Shown: positions 1-13,183, numbered from the stretch's first letter. The stretch is DNA of 64,000 nt from Spizellomyces punctatus DAOM BR117 (GCF_000182565.1 NW_015971546.1:310001-374000), one strand, 5' to 3'. The notes: a model not told the origin generated them from the sequence alone. A program made the numbers and translations.

Positions 1-28
1 TGCGAGTTCACCTCGATTTCACCCACCA

Positions 29-1269
29 ATGTCCCTTTTCACGTCCTTCTCACCTGCCTCTCTCGTAGCCTTGAATGTTCTTTTCTTCTATGGGCTTACG
101 TTTTTGACCTATTTTATTATCCATGCATTACCTGTGTCCGCCTTAAGATCTTGCATTCTCTTGTCCATATGCGCAAGCTATCTGGTGACAACGCCATTTA
201 TCCTACCACACCCCGGGCAATATGCTCGTTTGTTCATGACGACAATTGCATGGGTATTTGGTAAGATTGATAAGTGTTTTTATGTAAGGATTCATAAAAT
301 ATTGATTGTAGTCCACGTGTCAGCCCTTCGGACTTGGGAGATCCTCAATAATGCTGCTCTTGAATCATCAATAAAGGGCAACGTCAGGCACTTTTGTGGA
401 TATCTACACGCCTTTGTCGACAGAAAGAACCCGCATCTTCGAGATCCAGGCGAGCGCCGGGAGCGGTTTTTGAGGAGAACGGGAAGGTATGCGCTCATCA
501 CCTACACCACGTGATCAGACCTTGCTTATGTGAGGCTGGTAGGGGCATCCTCAAGCTTGTGGGCTTCCACTTTGCGTCCTGCACCGTTCCGTTCCTCAAT
601 GGGTCTGAAGCTGCAGAATTCTGGGCGGGGACGACTTATTTATCACCTTCTCGATACATTGCAACCGTGCTAGCAGGCCTGATCATGTATTTATGGATGG
701 GCGGTATCGCGGACGTGTTGTTTTCCATCATCGAGTTTCTATTACGAGTTCGTACACGGGACATGTTTGAGCGGCCCTACGCGGCTACATCTCTACGGGC
801 CTTTTGGAGATGGAGATGGAATGGGCCTTTCCAAGAATGCCTGGCAAGGGCCATCATTGGTGGCGGCCCGAACGAAAGAGTGAGATATAATGAAAAAGAA
901 AAGGTGGACGAGGAAAGGAATGACGCGAAACCTCCTTCGATGTCCGCAACCATGCTTGCTGCCTTCAACATATTCTTGCTATCGGGAGTCTTTCACGAGC
1001 ACGTGAACTTTGTTGCATTCAAGGAAGTCTCTGCTCAAAATTGCATGTTCTTCCTGATCCAGTTCGTGGGACTGGCTATGGAGCTGCAGTGGTCTCGAAC
1101 AAAGATGTACAAGTCCTTGCCCAATCCCCTAAGATGGTGTGCGGTGCTCCTCTTTGCTGCATTGTCAGGGTCCCTGTTCGTGGCACCTTACATGCACAAT
1201 GGAGGGTTGAAGGCTTTTCCTTTTCCAGATTTTGGATGCGTTTCATGGTGGCCGCAAATACACCTCTGA
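29..1269 (+). CDS. Wax-synthase-like MBOAT acyltransferase, 3 exons
   Basis: Model join(29..260, 312..486, 543..1269), 377 aa; the 51- and 56-nt introns both have GT-AG ends and all phases agree. The protein is a polytopic membrane protein with hydrophobic N-terminal helices. The C-terminal half has SLRAFWRWRWN, matching the SLxxFWxxRW pattern of wax-synthase/MBOAT_2 proteins, and SGVFHEHVN, matching the SG(L/V)xHE box with its likely catalytic His. Family members esterify fatty alcohols or sterols with acyl-CoA at the ER; the substrate here cannot be told. The gene runs tail to tail with the CMD-like gene, 58 bp apart. The start lies only 28 bp from the window edge, so an upstream exon cannot be excluded. 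Confidence 0.8.
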
Positions 1270-1327
1270 GCAGCGGGTATATAGAACGTATTTAATATAT
1301 AGCGAATACAATCTAAAGGTAGTTGCA

Positions 1328-2496
1328 CTATTCGACGAATCTGACGACAATCTGATCTGCTATGAACTCGGCAGCTTCGACCTCGGCTTGACTTACCCCC
1401 ATTCGGATCGCCCCTCTGAATAATTCATGTGCGTTAATGAACGGACAGGGCAAGCCTTAAAAAGAGCATACCTTCGATGACTCTCCACCTGCTTTGAAAC
1501 CGCGCCGCCCTGAACCTTCAAGGCTGCGACCATTACCAATTCAGTATCCTTTAAATCCAGAGCATCTCCATTAGATAACACTTTGCCATACGACTCAGAC
1601 AATATAAGTGGCAGAAGGTCTGGGTGGATACCAGATAGGATTGTTTTCAATCTCGTTGCTATACGCCAATGATGAATAACTCGCGATCCGAATGACCAAC
1701 TGGCCTTGTGCATCCCACCTGAACGATTGTATATCGTATCAAACATTTCCTCCCCACGTGCAGTCCAAGCTTGAACATCTGAAAATCCTTCAGGGATTCT
1801 AGAGGCTGCTGTTGTATCTTCCAATTCCTTCCATGCTTCAGGGCATTGTTCCATGGCGGCCGTTCGGAACTCTGTTAAACCATTGATGGCCTTTGACAAA
1901 ATCAACATTAATAGTCTTAACAGCACTGCACTAGGAAATCTCTGCTAACCTTTGGAGTACCCGCAACGGTATAAGCCTGCATCATTCCCAAAAATGCACA
2001 GTAAGTTATTTCTGTGAAATGAAAGAAACCGCATGAAATGGCAAGAACACCAACCTTGAAAATAGCCTCTCTCCCAACTCTGAGAAACCGCACAATCTCT
2101 GAATTATCCTTTGTCGTCACCTCCTTTACCATGACGGTAACAGCAGGCGGAATCACACTAGGCATATTGGCACTGGTTAGTGCGGCACACTAACATACGT
2201 GAATTCTGTTACAACCGAGGTCGAAGCCCGTATATCCAGTATTAGATTAACAGGCCAAAAATCCATACCAAAATGGACCACGAAGATGTCTTCTTCAAAG
2301 GCGCAACTTCGGGTGCAGCAAGTAGACTCCGCACAGCCTCTTCGTTTGGTGTCGGCATGGTCGTCTTCGTGCCCACAATGGGTGTTCTGAGAACATGGAC
2401 TTGCCGTACGCAAATACGTGCAGCTGGTACTAAGTGAGTAAACAATGATGTGGGCACCGGTCGCAGCAGAGGTCGATGCACCACCATACTACTCAA
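1328..2496 (-). CDS. AhpD/carboxymuconolactone-decarboxylase-like protein, 4 exons
   Basis: Model complement(join(1328..1415, 1472..1890, 1950..2189, 2269..2496)), 324 aa; introns of 56, 59 and 79 nt and phases close exactly. The N-terminus is rich in Arg, Ser and hydrophobic residues and could be a mitochondrial presequence (inference). The C-terminal half has the pattern HPDLL-x-ESYGKVL, then DTELVMVAAL, then Q-x-x-SHRRGAIRMG, which is the helical core of the CMD/AhpD fold. The CxxC-x6-H redox site of peroxidase-type AhpD is absent here: the expected Cys pair is replaced by Gly/Val/Gln. The enzymatic role is therefore unknown; a structural or non-redox member is likely. Confidence 0.72.
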
Positions 2497-2631
2497 GTGG
2501 TATGGTGCATTGCAGGAACTTCGCGGCGGACACTTGGATTGCCCTGGTGGCTTTTGCGGCTTATAGGGGGGCTTGGCTAACGGGTATTATCATTATCACA
2601 TCTCAATCAGATTTAATTCAATATCGTCTAC

Positions 2632-4844
2632 CTAAAAAGCCATCCCCGTCTCATCCATTTCTAACCCATCCTCCTGCGACCGTTGTTTCCTATAATTCCA
2701 ATGCGTAGCTCGATCTTGCCACCACTCTTTTATTCGCGTTTTCACAGCTGCTGGCGACAGTGCAGATAACGATATTGATGTAATCGATCCGCGTATTTGT
2801 GATGGAAGAATGTGGAGTACTACCGAGAAGACTGCCCCGATACTTCTTGTCAAAGTTTGTCCAAGCACTGAAAATTACCCACGGCATTAGTCTCATGGCT
2901 ACTTGAAAGTGAACCACACATCGTGCATACCTTCCCAACCTATTTCCTTGCGCACCACAATCCACCACAGTGGCACTCCACTACCCATAAACACTAACGC
3001 GCCTATGGCTTCCGTGGGGGCTCCCTTCACACTCAACGTGAGGAGGAATATCACAACCACCATGAAAATGGCTGGCATCACCATCCACACGCGGTACGGC
3101 CGTTCCAAATGTGGCTCCTTCCATCGCAAAACAACCAACGCCAAGACCGCAAGGAGATAAAATAGCCAGGCAATCATGGAGTAGAAGTTCACTAATGATG
3201 TAAAAGAGCCGAAAAGAATAAAGATACACGAAAGAACAGACTGGGTGATGAGAGCGTTGAACGGTGTTCGGTACTGGGAATGAATCTTGCCCAGGAAGAG
3301 GGGAACGTGGGATGATCGCGCTGATACGTATGCGACTCGGGCGCCAGAGAAGATTGAAGCGTTGGCCGCACCGAGTGTGGACCCGATCACAATGAGGGGG
3401 ATAATGATCCCGCCAACATGTCCAAATACACGTTTTCCAAAGTCCTAGAAAAGTCGATGAGATCCTGTCACAAATAAAGCTCATAACAGCTATAAACGTA
3501 CCATAGCGATCGTATTCGACTTTACTATGACATCCTCCGGAAGCACGGCATAATATGCAATATTAGCAAGAACGTAACACACAATGACGATAGCTGGTCC
3601 GGCGACGATCGCGCGGGGAAGATCCCGGGCAGGATTCTTAAGCTCTCCAGCAACCATATTTAAGTTATTCCTGGCAGAGCAACAGATTAATAAAATAAAT
3701 GAAGCGATATTGGCATGGGCAGTTTGGCGCATGTCAGCTTCACCCACCTAAAGACAAAAACTCACCATCCATCATAAGCCCATAATGCAGAGTAAAGAGC
3801 AAGGGCATAATCGCCTGCGTTTCTAGAGCCCCCTTCAAAAATCGAAGAATGATGGAAGTTGTGTGATTCGCCATTGGTTCCAGAATTTTTGTTTACCCCT
3901 ATGCCTGCCTCCCCTAGCTTTACTAGCCCAATTGTCCCGATGACCAGAAGCGAAACAAGCTTCAAAACCGTGAATACATCCTGGACGGCTGTTCCCAACC
4001 TTGTCGATATGCAGTTCACGATTGTAAGTCCTCCAATGCAGAGAAGCGCAATAAGCTTGACGAGCCACATGGGTGGATTATCCGCAGCAGACGGGTTGGC
4101 ATAAAGGAGAAGGCGCACCAAATACTCTGCGCATATGACTGTGATGATAGCGACAGACCCCGGTCGCGTAACTGTGACGCCCGTCCAGCTGAATAGAAAA
4201 GCCGGAAGAGACCCATACGCGCGCATGAGGTATGGATGCTCGCCTCCGGAATCAGGTATCGCTGCCCCCAGCTCCGCATAACAGAGTCCACCCGTGATGG
4301 CCAATAATCCTGCCAAAATCCACACTCCCAAAGCTCCGCCTACCGATCCCGTATATGCAAACACTGGTCCGGGAGATGCAAAGATGCCGCTCCCAATGCT
4401 CATTCCAATAATTAACGCGAGACCCGACCAAAATGTGAGGTTCTGCGGGAGTTCAGTTTCCGACTTTGACAGGGTCGACGAGAGCGGTATTAGGTGAACA
4501 GCCCCAAAATCGAAACTCGGGGACGAGGCTTGTCGGGATGAAGGGGGAGGGAAGGGAATACGGTCATTGGGTCTAATGAAAGCAATCAGATGAGTTATAT
4601 ATTGGTGAAAATGTTCCGATAAGAGACGGAATTACGGGAGTAAAGCGTTAATGTCATCGTCAAGGTCGAAATCGTAGTCCAAGTCTAGATCCCCATCTTC
4701 GGCGCTTGGAAAATGATTGTCGCTATCAAAGCTTGACAACCTTTCCAGCAGCGAGTCAGGCTTTGTTGTCCCTTCTGCTAATGGCACAGACTCAGTCTGC
4801 TTCGAGAAGTTGGCAAATTGTTCATTGTCAACGCGCTCGGGCAT
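2632..4844 (-). CDS. LAT/SLC7-type amino acid transporter, 5 exons
   Basis: Model complement(join(2632..2867, 2931..3444, 3502..3670, 3766..4572, 4636..4844)), 644 aa, with four GT-AG introns of 57-95 nt and consistent phases. The core begins MSIGSGIFASPG, the helix-1 unwound G-S/G-G-I substrate motif of the APC superfamily, and later carries ALWAYDGWNNLN, the helix-6 hallmark of L-type SLC7 transporters, followed by GELKNPARDLPRAI. About twelve membrane segments are expected. The function is proton- or exchange-coupled uptake of large neutral amino acids at the plasma membrane (family knowledge). The cytosolic N-terminal extension of about 115 residues holds an alternating Asp stretch (DLDLDYDFDLDDD), probably a regulatory tail. 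The exon at 2632-2867 gives a C-terminal tail; without it the protein would end after WFTFK. Confidence 0.9.
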
Positions 4845-5167
4845 AATGTCAACTGAGGCGTTGGCGACGTCCTTGCTTGCATGTGCTTGTCAGCGGATCC
4901 TTTGAACTTGCGTGATGCAGAAGCAATGTTCTGTCCGCCCTCCGGGGTTTCACCACTTGGTCAAATCCGCCAATCAAATCAGCCAACAGTGAGCTTGAAA
5001 GCTCGAGTTCCAGTAGTCTGTCATGCAATGATGCTAAGCCACTGTTGGCAGGCTCACGGCGTGGCCTCACTGGAACCAGCAAAACGCAACCTACATATTT
5101 GTTGATGGCAATAGGAGTGGGAGGACTGTGGATATCTATCAAATACATTATACTTTTATACATAATA
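4845..5167. other. Gap between transporter 5' end and RING-like gene 3' end
   Basis: A minus-strand open frame crosses this stretch and ends just before the transporter ATG. No splice pair joins it in phase to the transporter, so I treat it as 5' leader plus the upstream gene's 3' trailer. No other structure seen. Confidence 0.4.
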
Positions 5168-5913
5168 TCAGATTTGCACTTGAGCAATGACGTGAGTGCA
5201 GAATGGGCATTTCACCGCCCCTGTGGCTGTTGGTATCTGCTTGTAGTAGCACCCTACACACCACTCTGCGTTGCATTGCGAGCAAGTTTTCATCAGGGTC
5301 GTAATCCGGCTGCAATCACATATGCTGCAGCACTTTGTGGGTTGAGATGCGGCTGACACCGTTACAATCTCCATGAGGTGGTCAATTCCGTTGCCCATAT
5401 GGGCCACTCGGAGCTTTAAGCTCTCCATTTCTGCCTTCAAGGTAGCAAGCTGCAGGGCAAGGTTCGGAGCAATCCTTTCCTTCAACGCCCTTACCAATTC
5501 TCGAACCTCCTTCAATGGATCTAATCGTGAGAATATAAGTGTGACTATTACCCGATGCAAAAAAGTTCGCTTTGAAAACTCAAACTCACCGGTTACCAGG
5601 ATTCCAGGGAAGATAGGTTCATCGCTGACATCCCAAGTGAGCTGCTCAGGCGCGAGTGCTGAGGTTGTAGGCGGGTGCTTTTCGCCGATCAAAACGTACT
5701 CTCCTGCTGGCAGCGGCATATCGTCCGTGTATACTAGCCATCCCTAGACTCCACGTTAACAAGGACATCCAGTCCAATTCATCGTGCTTTGATCCATACC
5801 TGCGACTCCTTAACCCCATAACAGACAAAGTGTTTTATCACCAAATTTGCCTTGGTTCCGACCGGAGGAGAAACTACCCCTCTAGCGGTGTGGATAAGAA
5901 TGCTGTGGTCCAT
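5168..5913 (-). CDS. Small coiled-coil protein with C-terminal RING/zinc-finger-like domain, 3 exons
   Basis: Model complement(join(5168..5520, 5590..5743, 5800..5913)), 206 aa; introns of 69 and 56 nt, phases agree, and an in-frame stop (TAG) lies just upstream of the ATG. Residues of about 95-135 form a short coiled coil (LKAEMESLKLRVAHM). The last 60 residues have a cysteine array CCSICDC, CSQC, WCVGCYYK, CPFC with RING- or B-box-like spacing. A ubiquitin-ligase or zinc-binding adaptor role is possible but not shown. The N-terminal half has no family I recognise. Confidence 0.6.
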
Positions 5914-6792
5914 TCCAAACTAAATATGTTACTTGTAAGTTGCGGGGGACAACATTTCCCTCGTCGGTTTATATGAGTTCTAATATATTCTTCAGCATAG
6001 GTACACATTTAGGTACACATTTAGACACTCTTGAGCTATATATCTATTGTATCCCGTCCTTTGTTTTTATTCCTCGTGCGGCGTAGATACACATCCAGGA
6101 AGCACTTGCGCTATCTTTGTGCACATACTATATAAAGTACATCTATATCCACGTGACCTTCAGCAGATCTCGACCACTGTGGTCTTTTCTAGTATTCTTC
6201 TCTCGAAGGTTGTCTGGAGCATTCCTCCAAATGCTTTCAAGAAAATAGCCAGCTCATGCGCATATTGTGGATTCCCCATTGACTTTCATTACAACTGCCG
6301 AGTTAGGCAATACCGTTCGCTGGAATACAAGTATTTGATTATCATATTCAGGATGATGTCAAGAACCGCTTTAAAATCGCCAAAAATCATGCTAAATCGA
6401 CCCTGAAACAGCCATGGGCAATGGTAATTATCGACATCAAGATTAATAACAACAGCAACATCAATGGCTTCCAAAGAGATCCTTGTAAACGTTGACTGCC
6501 CCCAGGCCTTTGAGCAACTCGGTGGTATCCTTGGCATTTCAGTTTCCAATCCTTGACTTGCAGGCGTCCCCCAATGTTGAGAACAACTTCGACATCATCA
6601 TTTGTTGCAAATGAATCTTTGGAGACTGTCTCGTCACATTTTGAGTGGTTTCTGGAGGTCGCTCCAAATCACACTAGAACCACCCTAAAAATCGATTTAA
6701 GTGCGATTTTTGGGTTCCTTCACTCTGGCACTTGTTCTTAGGAACGATCGACCAAGGTCGGGAACCTCGTTGGAAGATCTTTGCCACAGATC
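5914..6792. other. Intergenic region
   Basis: Divergent spacer between the RING-like gene and the DUF952 gene. It holds several short unsupported open frames, none with a recognisable domain, and a 12-nt direct repeat at 6001-6024. No RNA gene recognised. Confidence 0.5.
6001..6024. repeat. Tandem 12-nt direct repeat, two copies
   Basis: The unit gtacacatttag occurs twice back to back. It is too short to imply a mobile element. Confidence 0.6.
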
Positions 6793-7248
6793 ATGTCCTT
6801 TAAAAGCTCACCTCCGACCACCCTCTACAAGATCCTCACCGTGTCCGAGCATGAGGAACTGCAACTGAAAAACCTGGCTTTTGAACCATATTGGCGTGGA
6901 ACAAGCCTCGACCACACTGACGGATTTATACATTTATCCAATGCCAAGCAAGCTCCCATTGTTGCCGACCGTTTTTACCAGGACCAACCAGAGATTGTGC
7001 TTTTAAAGATACCTTACACACTACTGCAAGATTCAGTAAAGTTTGAGCTCCCTTGTCCGCCTGGCGCGAGTCCGGAAGAAAGATTAAAACTAAAGGAAGC
7101 GGAAAGCAAGGAAGTTGAGAATGGAGAGAGCGAATTGTTTCCTCATCTTTACGGCGAGTTGGATCTGAGTGCAGAAAGTCTCGAATGGGAAATTGTAAAT
7201 AGGACAGAAACCGGGTTTAAAGAGTCAATGTCACGGTTGAAATGGTGA
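6793..7248 (+). CDS. DUF952 family protein
   Basis: Single-exon gene, 151 aa. The frame opens further upstream only with a TTG, so the ATG at 6793 (MSFKSS) is chosen. DUF952 hallmarks are present: DGFIHLSNA near residue 40, then a beta-strand IVLLKIPY, then FPHLYGELDL near residue 120. The family is best known from bacteria as small stand-alone proteins of about 110-120 aa. Here a Lys/Glu-rich insert of about 25 residues lies before the FPHLYG box. The biochemical role of the family is unknown. Confidence 0.85.
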   Translation: MSFKSSPPTTLYKILTVSEHEELQLKNLAFEPYWRGTSLDHTDGFIHLSNAKQAPIVADRFYQDQPEIVLLKIPYTLLQDSVKFELPCPPGASPEERLKLKEAESKEVENGESELFPHLYGELDLSAESLEWEIVNRTETGFKESMSRLKW

Positions 7249-7766
7249 CCGGCTACTTGGTTGAGTAGGTGTTTACTTTACCTCCTGCTGTTATGCTGGC
7301 GTAGGATTATGCCCACAAATCTTGACTAGCTAATACAGGTGGCCTCTGGAAGATTTGCGATCTCAAAAGACAGTGTCTATCTATTCGGCACCTCTACAGT
7401 TCGTCATCTGAAGGCGCCTGTTGCTTGATCAGTGAAGGCTGAATGAAACACACAACGTTATGGTGGATACGAGGAGAGCAATGTGCCCCTATGTCACCAT
7501 ATGAGCGTCCATTTTAGCATATAGAGACAGTTCTCAAAGTATCCGATTAGAAGTTTGGTTCATGCCATAGTTTCAACAATGGCTTGCAACTAAAGAGATG
7601 TGGTTATTCAAACTGAATTCAAACTACACAATGACCAGCGAATCCACAACTGTCAAGTAACAATTTGAATGGGCGCCACTTGGGAGGTGCAGAGCACCAT
7701 TGAATCCAGATTCTACCAACGTTCCCACATTCTGACATCAGCCGAGTACAACATCCCATTACTTCT
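7249..7766. other. Convergent intergenic spacer
   Basis: This is the 3' flank of both the DUF952 gene and the PKA gene, AT-rich. No gene, repeat or RNA was recognised. Confidence 0.5.
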
Positions 7767-9528
<1,762 letters not shown>

Positions 9529-10778
9529 GGCCGCTCAAGTTCGGTTATCTAGCGACGTATGCTGCGAATAGACAAGTTTGTCCGTTCGCAGGCACCCTAA
9601 TTTGCTGAAGGCTCAGGCCGGTGTGCGCAATGGAGACGGGAACACGTAGTGGATAAGCAGACCAGTCTTCAACGTCGTGTGCTGCTTTCCGCCTTGTGTA
9701 CCCAGTGTTGAAGGATACCCGTTTACGTGAGAGGGGGCTGGCTAATTGGCGCACGATGGACTAGATACCCAAAGAGACTTGTCGGCGTATTCAGTATAGG
9801 TCTATATCATGTGCAATGTCATCCGAAAAACAGCCTTGAGGGGCCTAGTTTCTAAAAACAGTTTGGGTGCTATTGTTTTGGCGCTCGGTTTTTTGATTAC
9901 GTTTGCACGATCCTATCGTGTCAATCGGTACCGTCGGGACTCGAAGAGACTACCACTCTACGTAGATGTACGCTGTGATGCTCCTATCAACGAAGAAGAT
10001 GTTGAATACACTTGAATGGTTGTCGCAGATATCCAGCGTTTCTGAGCCCGCACCGCCCACCGTCGTAAAAACGTGCTCGACCACTCCACAATCGTCGAAA
10101 CAAATCTCGGAGCTGAGGAGTCGCGTCTCGTGGTTTACATCATGCTATGGTAAGCGATTGCTCATCTTATCTGCTACAACTCCGCTTTCGGTTCTCCATT
10201 TGTCGTTGTCAAAAACTTGTGCGAGAGGGTTATAGGAAAAGTTGGTAAAAGACAACAGATGTTGCTTGATGGTACTTTCTTGCTCATCTGGTTACTATGT
10301 ATTTTACCCAAACATGTAGCGTCGACGTTCTTGATGAAGATGGTCTGTTGCAAAGGTGTTTCTTTCTGCGAGATTGCGCATATAGCGCATGTCAGTTCGA
10401 AAGATGAGAGTCGTAAAGCACCATATTTTCAATGGAACTGCTATTAAATAGCACTTCCCCGCTTATCTTCTGACTTTTGGTGCCACATCATGCTTGTGCA
10501 CGCTGCCACTATCGCACTAGTCATTGCTATATAATATCGTATCATGAAGACTCTTCGAGCCAACAGGTAAATATAAGAGGATGTAATATGCCTAACGATG
10601 CCTGTTTTGCTCGGATATCGAAATTACAAACTGGTACCTGCATCAATTCTGTGAAAGCACTAGTATCAAGAAACCATTTGTTGGAGCTAATCTCTATCAT
10701 AAATTCAACTACCAGCCATTCTGCTAGCCGGAGCTTAGTCCTATACCTATCATCAGTCTTATATATATGCCTCATCTC
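9529..10778. other. Long intergenic region
   Basis: About 1.25 kb without a supportable gene. The plus strand has a 68-aa frame at 9809-10015 with one hydrophobic helix (LGAIVLALGFLITFA) followed by Arg-rich residues. It could be a small membrane protein, but I cannot place it in a family and no splice continuation was convincing. Confidence 0.4.
9809..10015 (+). CDS. Hypothetical 68-aa single-helix membrane protein (weak)
   Basis: ATG-started frame with a predicted transmembrane helix around residues 20-34, a basic segment after it and an acidic C-terminus (NEEDVEYT). The charge pattern looks protein-like, but the frame is short, isolated and unrecognised. It could be chance. Confidence 0.22.
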   Translation: MCNVIRKTALRGLVSKNSLGAIVLALGFLITFARSYRVNRYRRDSKRLPLYVDVRCDAPINEEDVEYT

Positions 10779-11776
10779 CTAGTTACTGTAGATATCCTTC
10801 CAACTGAACGTTGAACGCGACTGAGGTGGTTCTAAAGATGGCCAGATCTGATAGTGTGCAGCATAAGAGGTACTTTTGCGAGAAGCAGGACGAGAATCGC
10901 CGTGTAAAAGGTTGCGAACTCCGACCCCTGCAAATGGTTTTAAATTCAAAAAACAGCATAGAAGAGTTCTGAACGAAGCCGTACCTCGGGTCTGAGGGAC
11001 ATTTAGGAGATTGGTTTTACCCCAAGGATTGGTTATGATCCGGCATAGATTGGCATTCACAGACTGAGGGTGGTGATAGGAGTCTTGATATACAGAGTGT
11101 ACGCCTCCTGATGGCGATTTTGACATGCTTCGGTCCACTTGGATGGGCGGAAGACCGACTTGCGTCTCTACATGTCGGGAAGGCATGCGTCAGAGGCAAC
11201 CCAATCAAAGATGTCCGCACAGCGGGGTGCTATTACCATTACATGCGTTCTGATACGTAGACATGTAAGTCATTCGATCCAGCTCGTTCTGCTTTTCGCT
11301 TTTCTTTGGGGGATCCCATATCGTTTCGTTCCTGTCTACTCGGCGATGCGCCCACTACAAATGAAATCTGTTAAATTGATTCCAGAGTCAATTTGGAGTC
11401 ACAGAACCTACTCGCATATCATCGGATGCAACGAGATCTAGGGGCATTCGAGCGGAAGGAAGCCGAGGAACTTTAATCGAGTCCACAACGTCACGGTAGT
11501 CACTCCGGTACGTGGACACCCCTGTCGGTGATACGGCGTCGGTGTGAAGTATTTTTGCATCATGGCACTTGATCTTGCTGGAAGTGCGCATATCCTTTAG
11601 CCGACGTCATGCATCACAATGTTGATTGCTCTTACTAACATCCGCCGACCAGTATGGCTCGTCGGAGCAACTCCTTTGGTCGGTTCATAGTCGTAGACCG
11701 GTTGGATATCCAAGTAGTGTCGTCGTTGCGGTCGAATCGGCTCCGTTAGAGGTTTTGGAACCTGTATTGTAGGCAT
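10779..11776 (-). CDS. Unrecognised 250-aa protein with S-x-Y repeats, 5 short exons; possible axonemal protein
   Basis: Model complement(join(10779..10927, 10985..11167, 11237..11354, 11412..11577, 11640..11776)). No exon exceeds 185 nt, so no long open frame marks the gene, yet four GT-AG introns of 57-69 nt join in phase to one 250-aa product, and an in-frame TGA precedes the ATG. Intron 1 is ambiguous: a 41-nt alternative (11595-11635) also keeps the frame. The protein is Pro/Tyr/Arg-rich and carries four loosely repeated blocks: STYRSDYRD, MSTYQNAC, SVYQDSYHHP, TSYAAHYQ. Repeated S/T-x-Y-xx-x-(Y/F) blocks are seen in several microtubule-lumen (MIP) and SAXO-like axonemal proteins; that link is inference. 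No enzyme motif seen. Confidence 0.62.
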
Positions 11777-12193
11777 TCTAGTTCCAAACTTGAATGGACC
11801 TCAGTAACCTCCTGTATGCCTGTTACAAAGCGAACTGTATCAAAATGCCGGAACCCCACTGTACGGAATAGATTTCCCCGTCAAATAGACATCGCTTTTG
11901 CTAGTCGTCAGGTCTGATCGGGGTTTTGCAGGGGCGTTGAGGGCGCCAATGGCACTTTTGATTGGCAATCAATCTGGAAAGACATTGCTGTTCCGCGATG
12001 AAGGCGTTTGAAATTGATGGCTGCAAATAGACTCGGAAATTGAGCCCGTTATGCAGCTGAAATGTGCACAAAAAATGGATAACATCCAGAGAAAAAAACT
12101 AAACTTTAAAAAAAATTATTGCATCACATACACATAAAGTTCAACCTTTCCCGAAACCCATCACAATCATAAAATAGGTATCTACAACCCCTC
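11777..12193. other. Intergenic spacer
   Basis: Lies between the 5' end of the hidden gene and the 3' end of the LIM gene. The last 130 bp is A/T-rich with an A-run near 12100 and is probably the LIM gene 3' UTR. Nothing else seen. Confidence 0.5.
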
Positions 12194-13183
12194 CTACGAA
12201 CTCTTGCCCTCAGCAGTGAGCCACTGTTTCTTATGGTCCTCCAAACCAAACCCTTCAGCATAGTTTCCTTTCAATTTAAACAACTGCTTGAAATGGGGTT
12301 TGCAGTAGTATTGACCGTTCATGGAAGCCAGATTACCCATTTTCAAAGTGCTCTTGCAGTGAGCGCATTTGAGACATGTTTTGTGGAACACTGCATTGTC
12401 AATAATTGTTTGTTCCATCAAGTAGACTAGAACGGAAAGAAGATAAGCATCCGTTGCAGGAGAAAATGAATTGGGTGATAGATGCTTACCAGTTTTGCTA
12501 CAGGCCGCGCATTTGTTGTTCACACCAAACTTTGCCTGCTGAGGTGGTGACGACTTCGAAGCACTAGTATTGAAGGAAGGAGCTTGCTGCTGCTTGCTTT
12601 GGACTTCAGGCTTGACTGGGTTGTTGGCGACTGGATTAGCGGCTGCTGGGCTAGTGGCGGCCGCCTGATAGGCTGCCAACCGATTCGCTAAATTCACAGG
12701 AACTGATTCGTCGTTGGTCTGTTCCTGTTCTCTTTGAACTTCCGACTGCTTTTCCTGCTTTTCTACCACGTCATCTTTCCTCAGATCAACCTCGCTAGCA
12801 TGTCTGCTGCTCGCATTACCGCTCGTAGGATAAGGATGAGCCCTAGATGCCGTTAATCTAGTCTTTCCGGCACTCTCAGCAGGCCCCGGTAACTCCTCCA
12901 TGGAAGCACCCTTGAACCTCCCTTTGATATCTGCCAAGGGCCCTTGTTGTTTGTTAGGGGTAACTCCATACCGTGCGATACGATCACGGACGGGCATGAA
13001 TTTGCCAGAATCGTCTTGCTCAACTGCCTGGGCTGGTAGGGTATCCAATGAGCGCGACAAGGAGCGCTGTGATGCATGGAGCGAGCTGCGGGAATTGTAT
13101 GGTGGTGTACGATTGTTGAGAGAGGATTGGCTTCCACTAAGGGAAGAGAAGAACTGAAGACGGGATTGAACAGTGGATGCCAT
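12194..13183 (-). CDS. Single LIM-domain protein, EPLIN/CRP-like, 2 exons
   Basis: Model complement(join(12194..12426, 12490..13183)), 308 aa; the 63-nt intron splits the LIM domain just after its first zinc pair. The C-terminal LIM domain has ligands CAAC, HKTC, CAHC and CKPH, followed by [12 protein letters not shown], the extension seen after the LIM domain in EPLIN/LIMA1 and muscle LIM proteins. The N-terminal 200 residues are Ser/Gln/Ala-rich and disordered. They contain RDRIARYG and [10 protein letters not shown], short R-x-x-x-Y blocks like the actin-binding R-M-x-x-Y-Q-A repeats of EPLIN/Xin. A role at actin bundles or adhesion-like sites is inferred. Confidence 0.85.
   Translation of the reverse strand: MASTVQSRLQFFSSLSGSQSSLNNRTPPYNSRSSLHASQRSLSRSLDTLPAQAVEQDDSGKFMPVRDRIARYGVTPNKQQGPLADIKGRFKGASMEELPGPAESAGKTRLTASRAHPYPTSGNASSRHASEVDLRKDDVVEKQEKQSEVQREQEQTNDESVPVNLANRLAAYQAAATSPAAANPVANNPVKPEVQSKQQQAPSFNTSASKSSPPQQAKFGVNNKCAACSKTGKHLSPNSFSPATDAYLLSVLVYLMEQTIIDNAVFHKTCLKCAHCKSTLKMGNLASMNGQYYCKPHFKQLFKLKGNYAEGFGLEDHKKQWLTAEGKSS

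Noticed and set aside
4849-5187. Open frame as an N-terminal extension of the LAT transporter
   Set aside because: No donor and acceptor join it in phase to the exon at 4636-4844.
6047-6741. Short frames between the RING-like and DUF952 genes
   Set aside because: Low-complexity, overlapping on both strands and without recognisable content.
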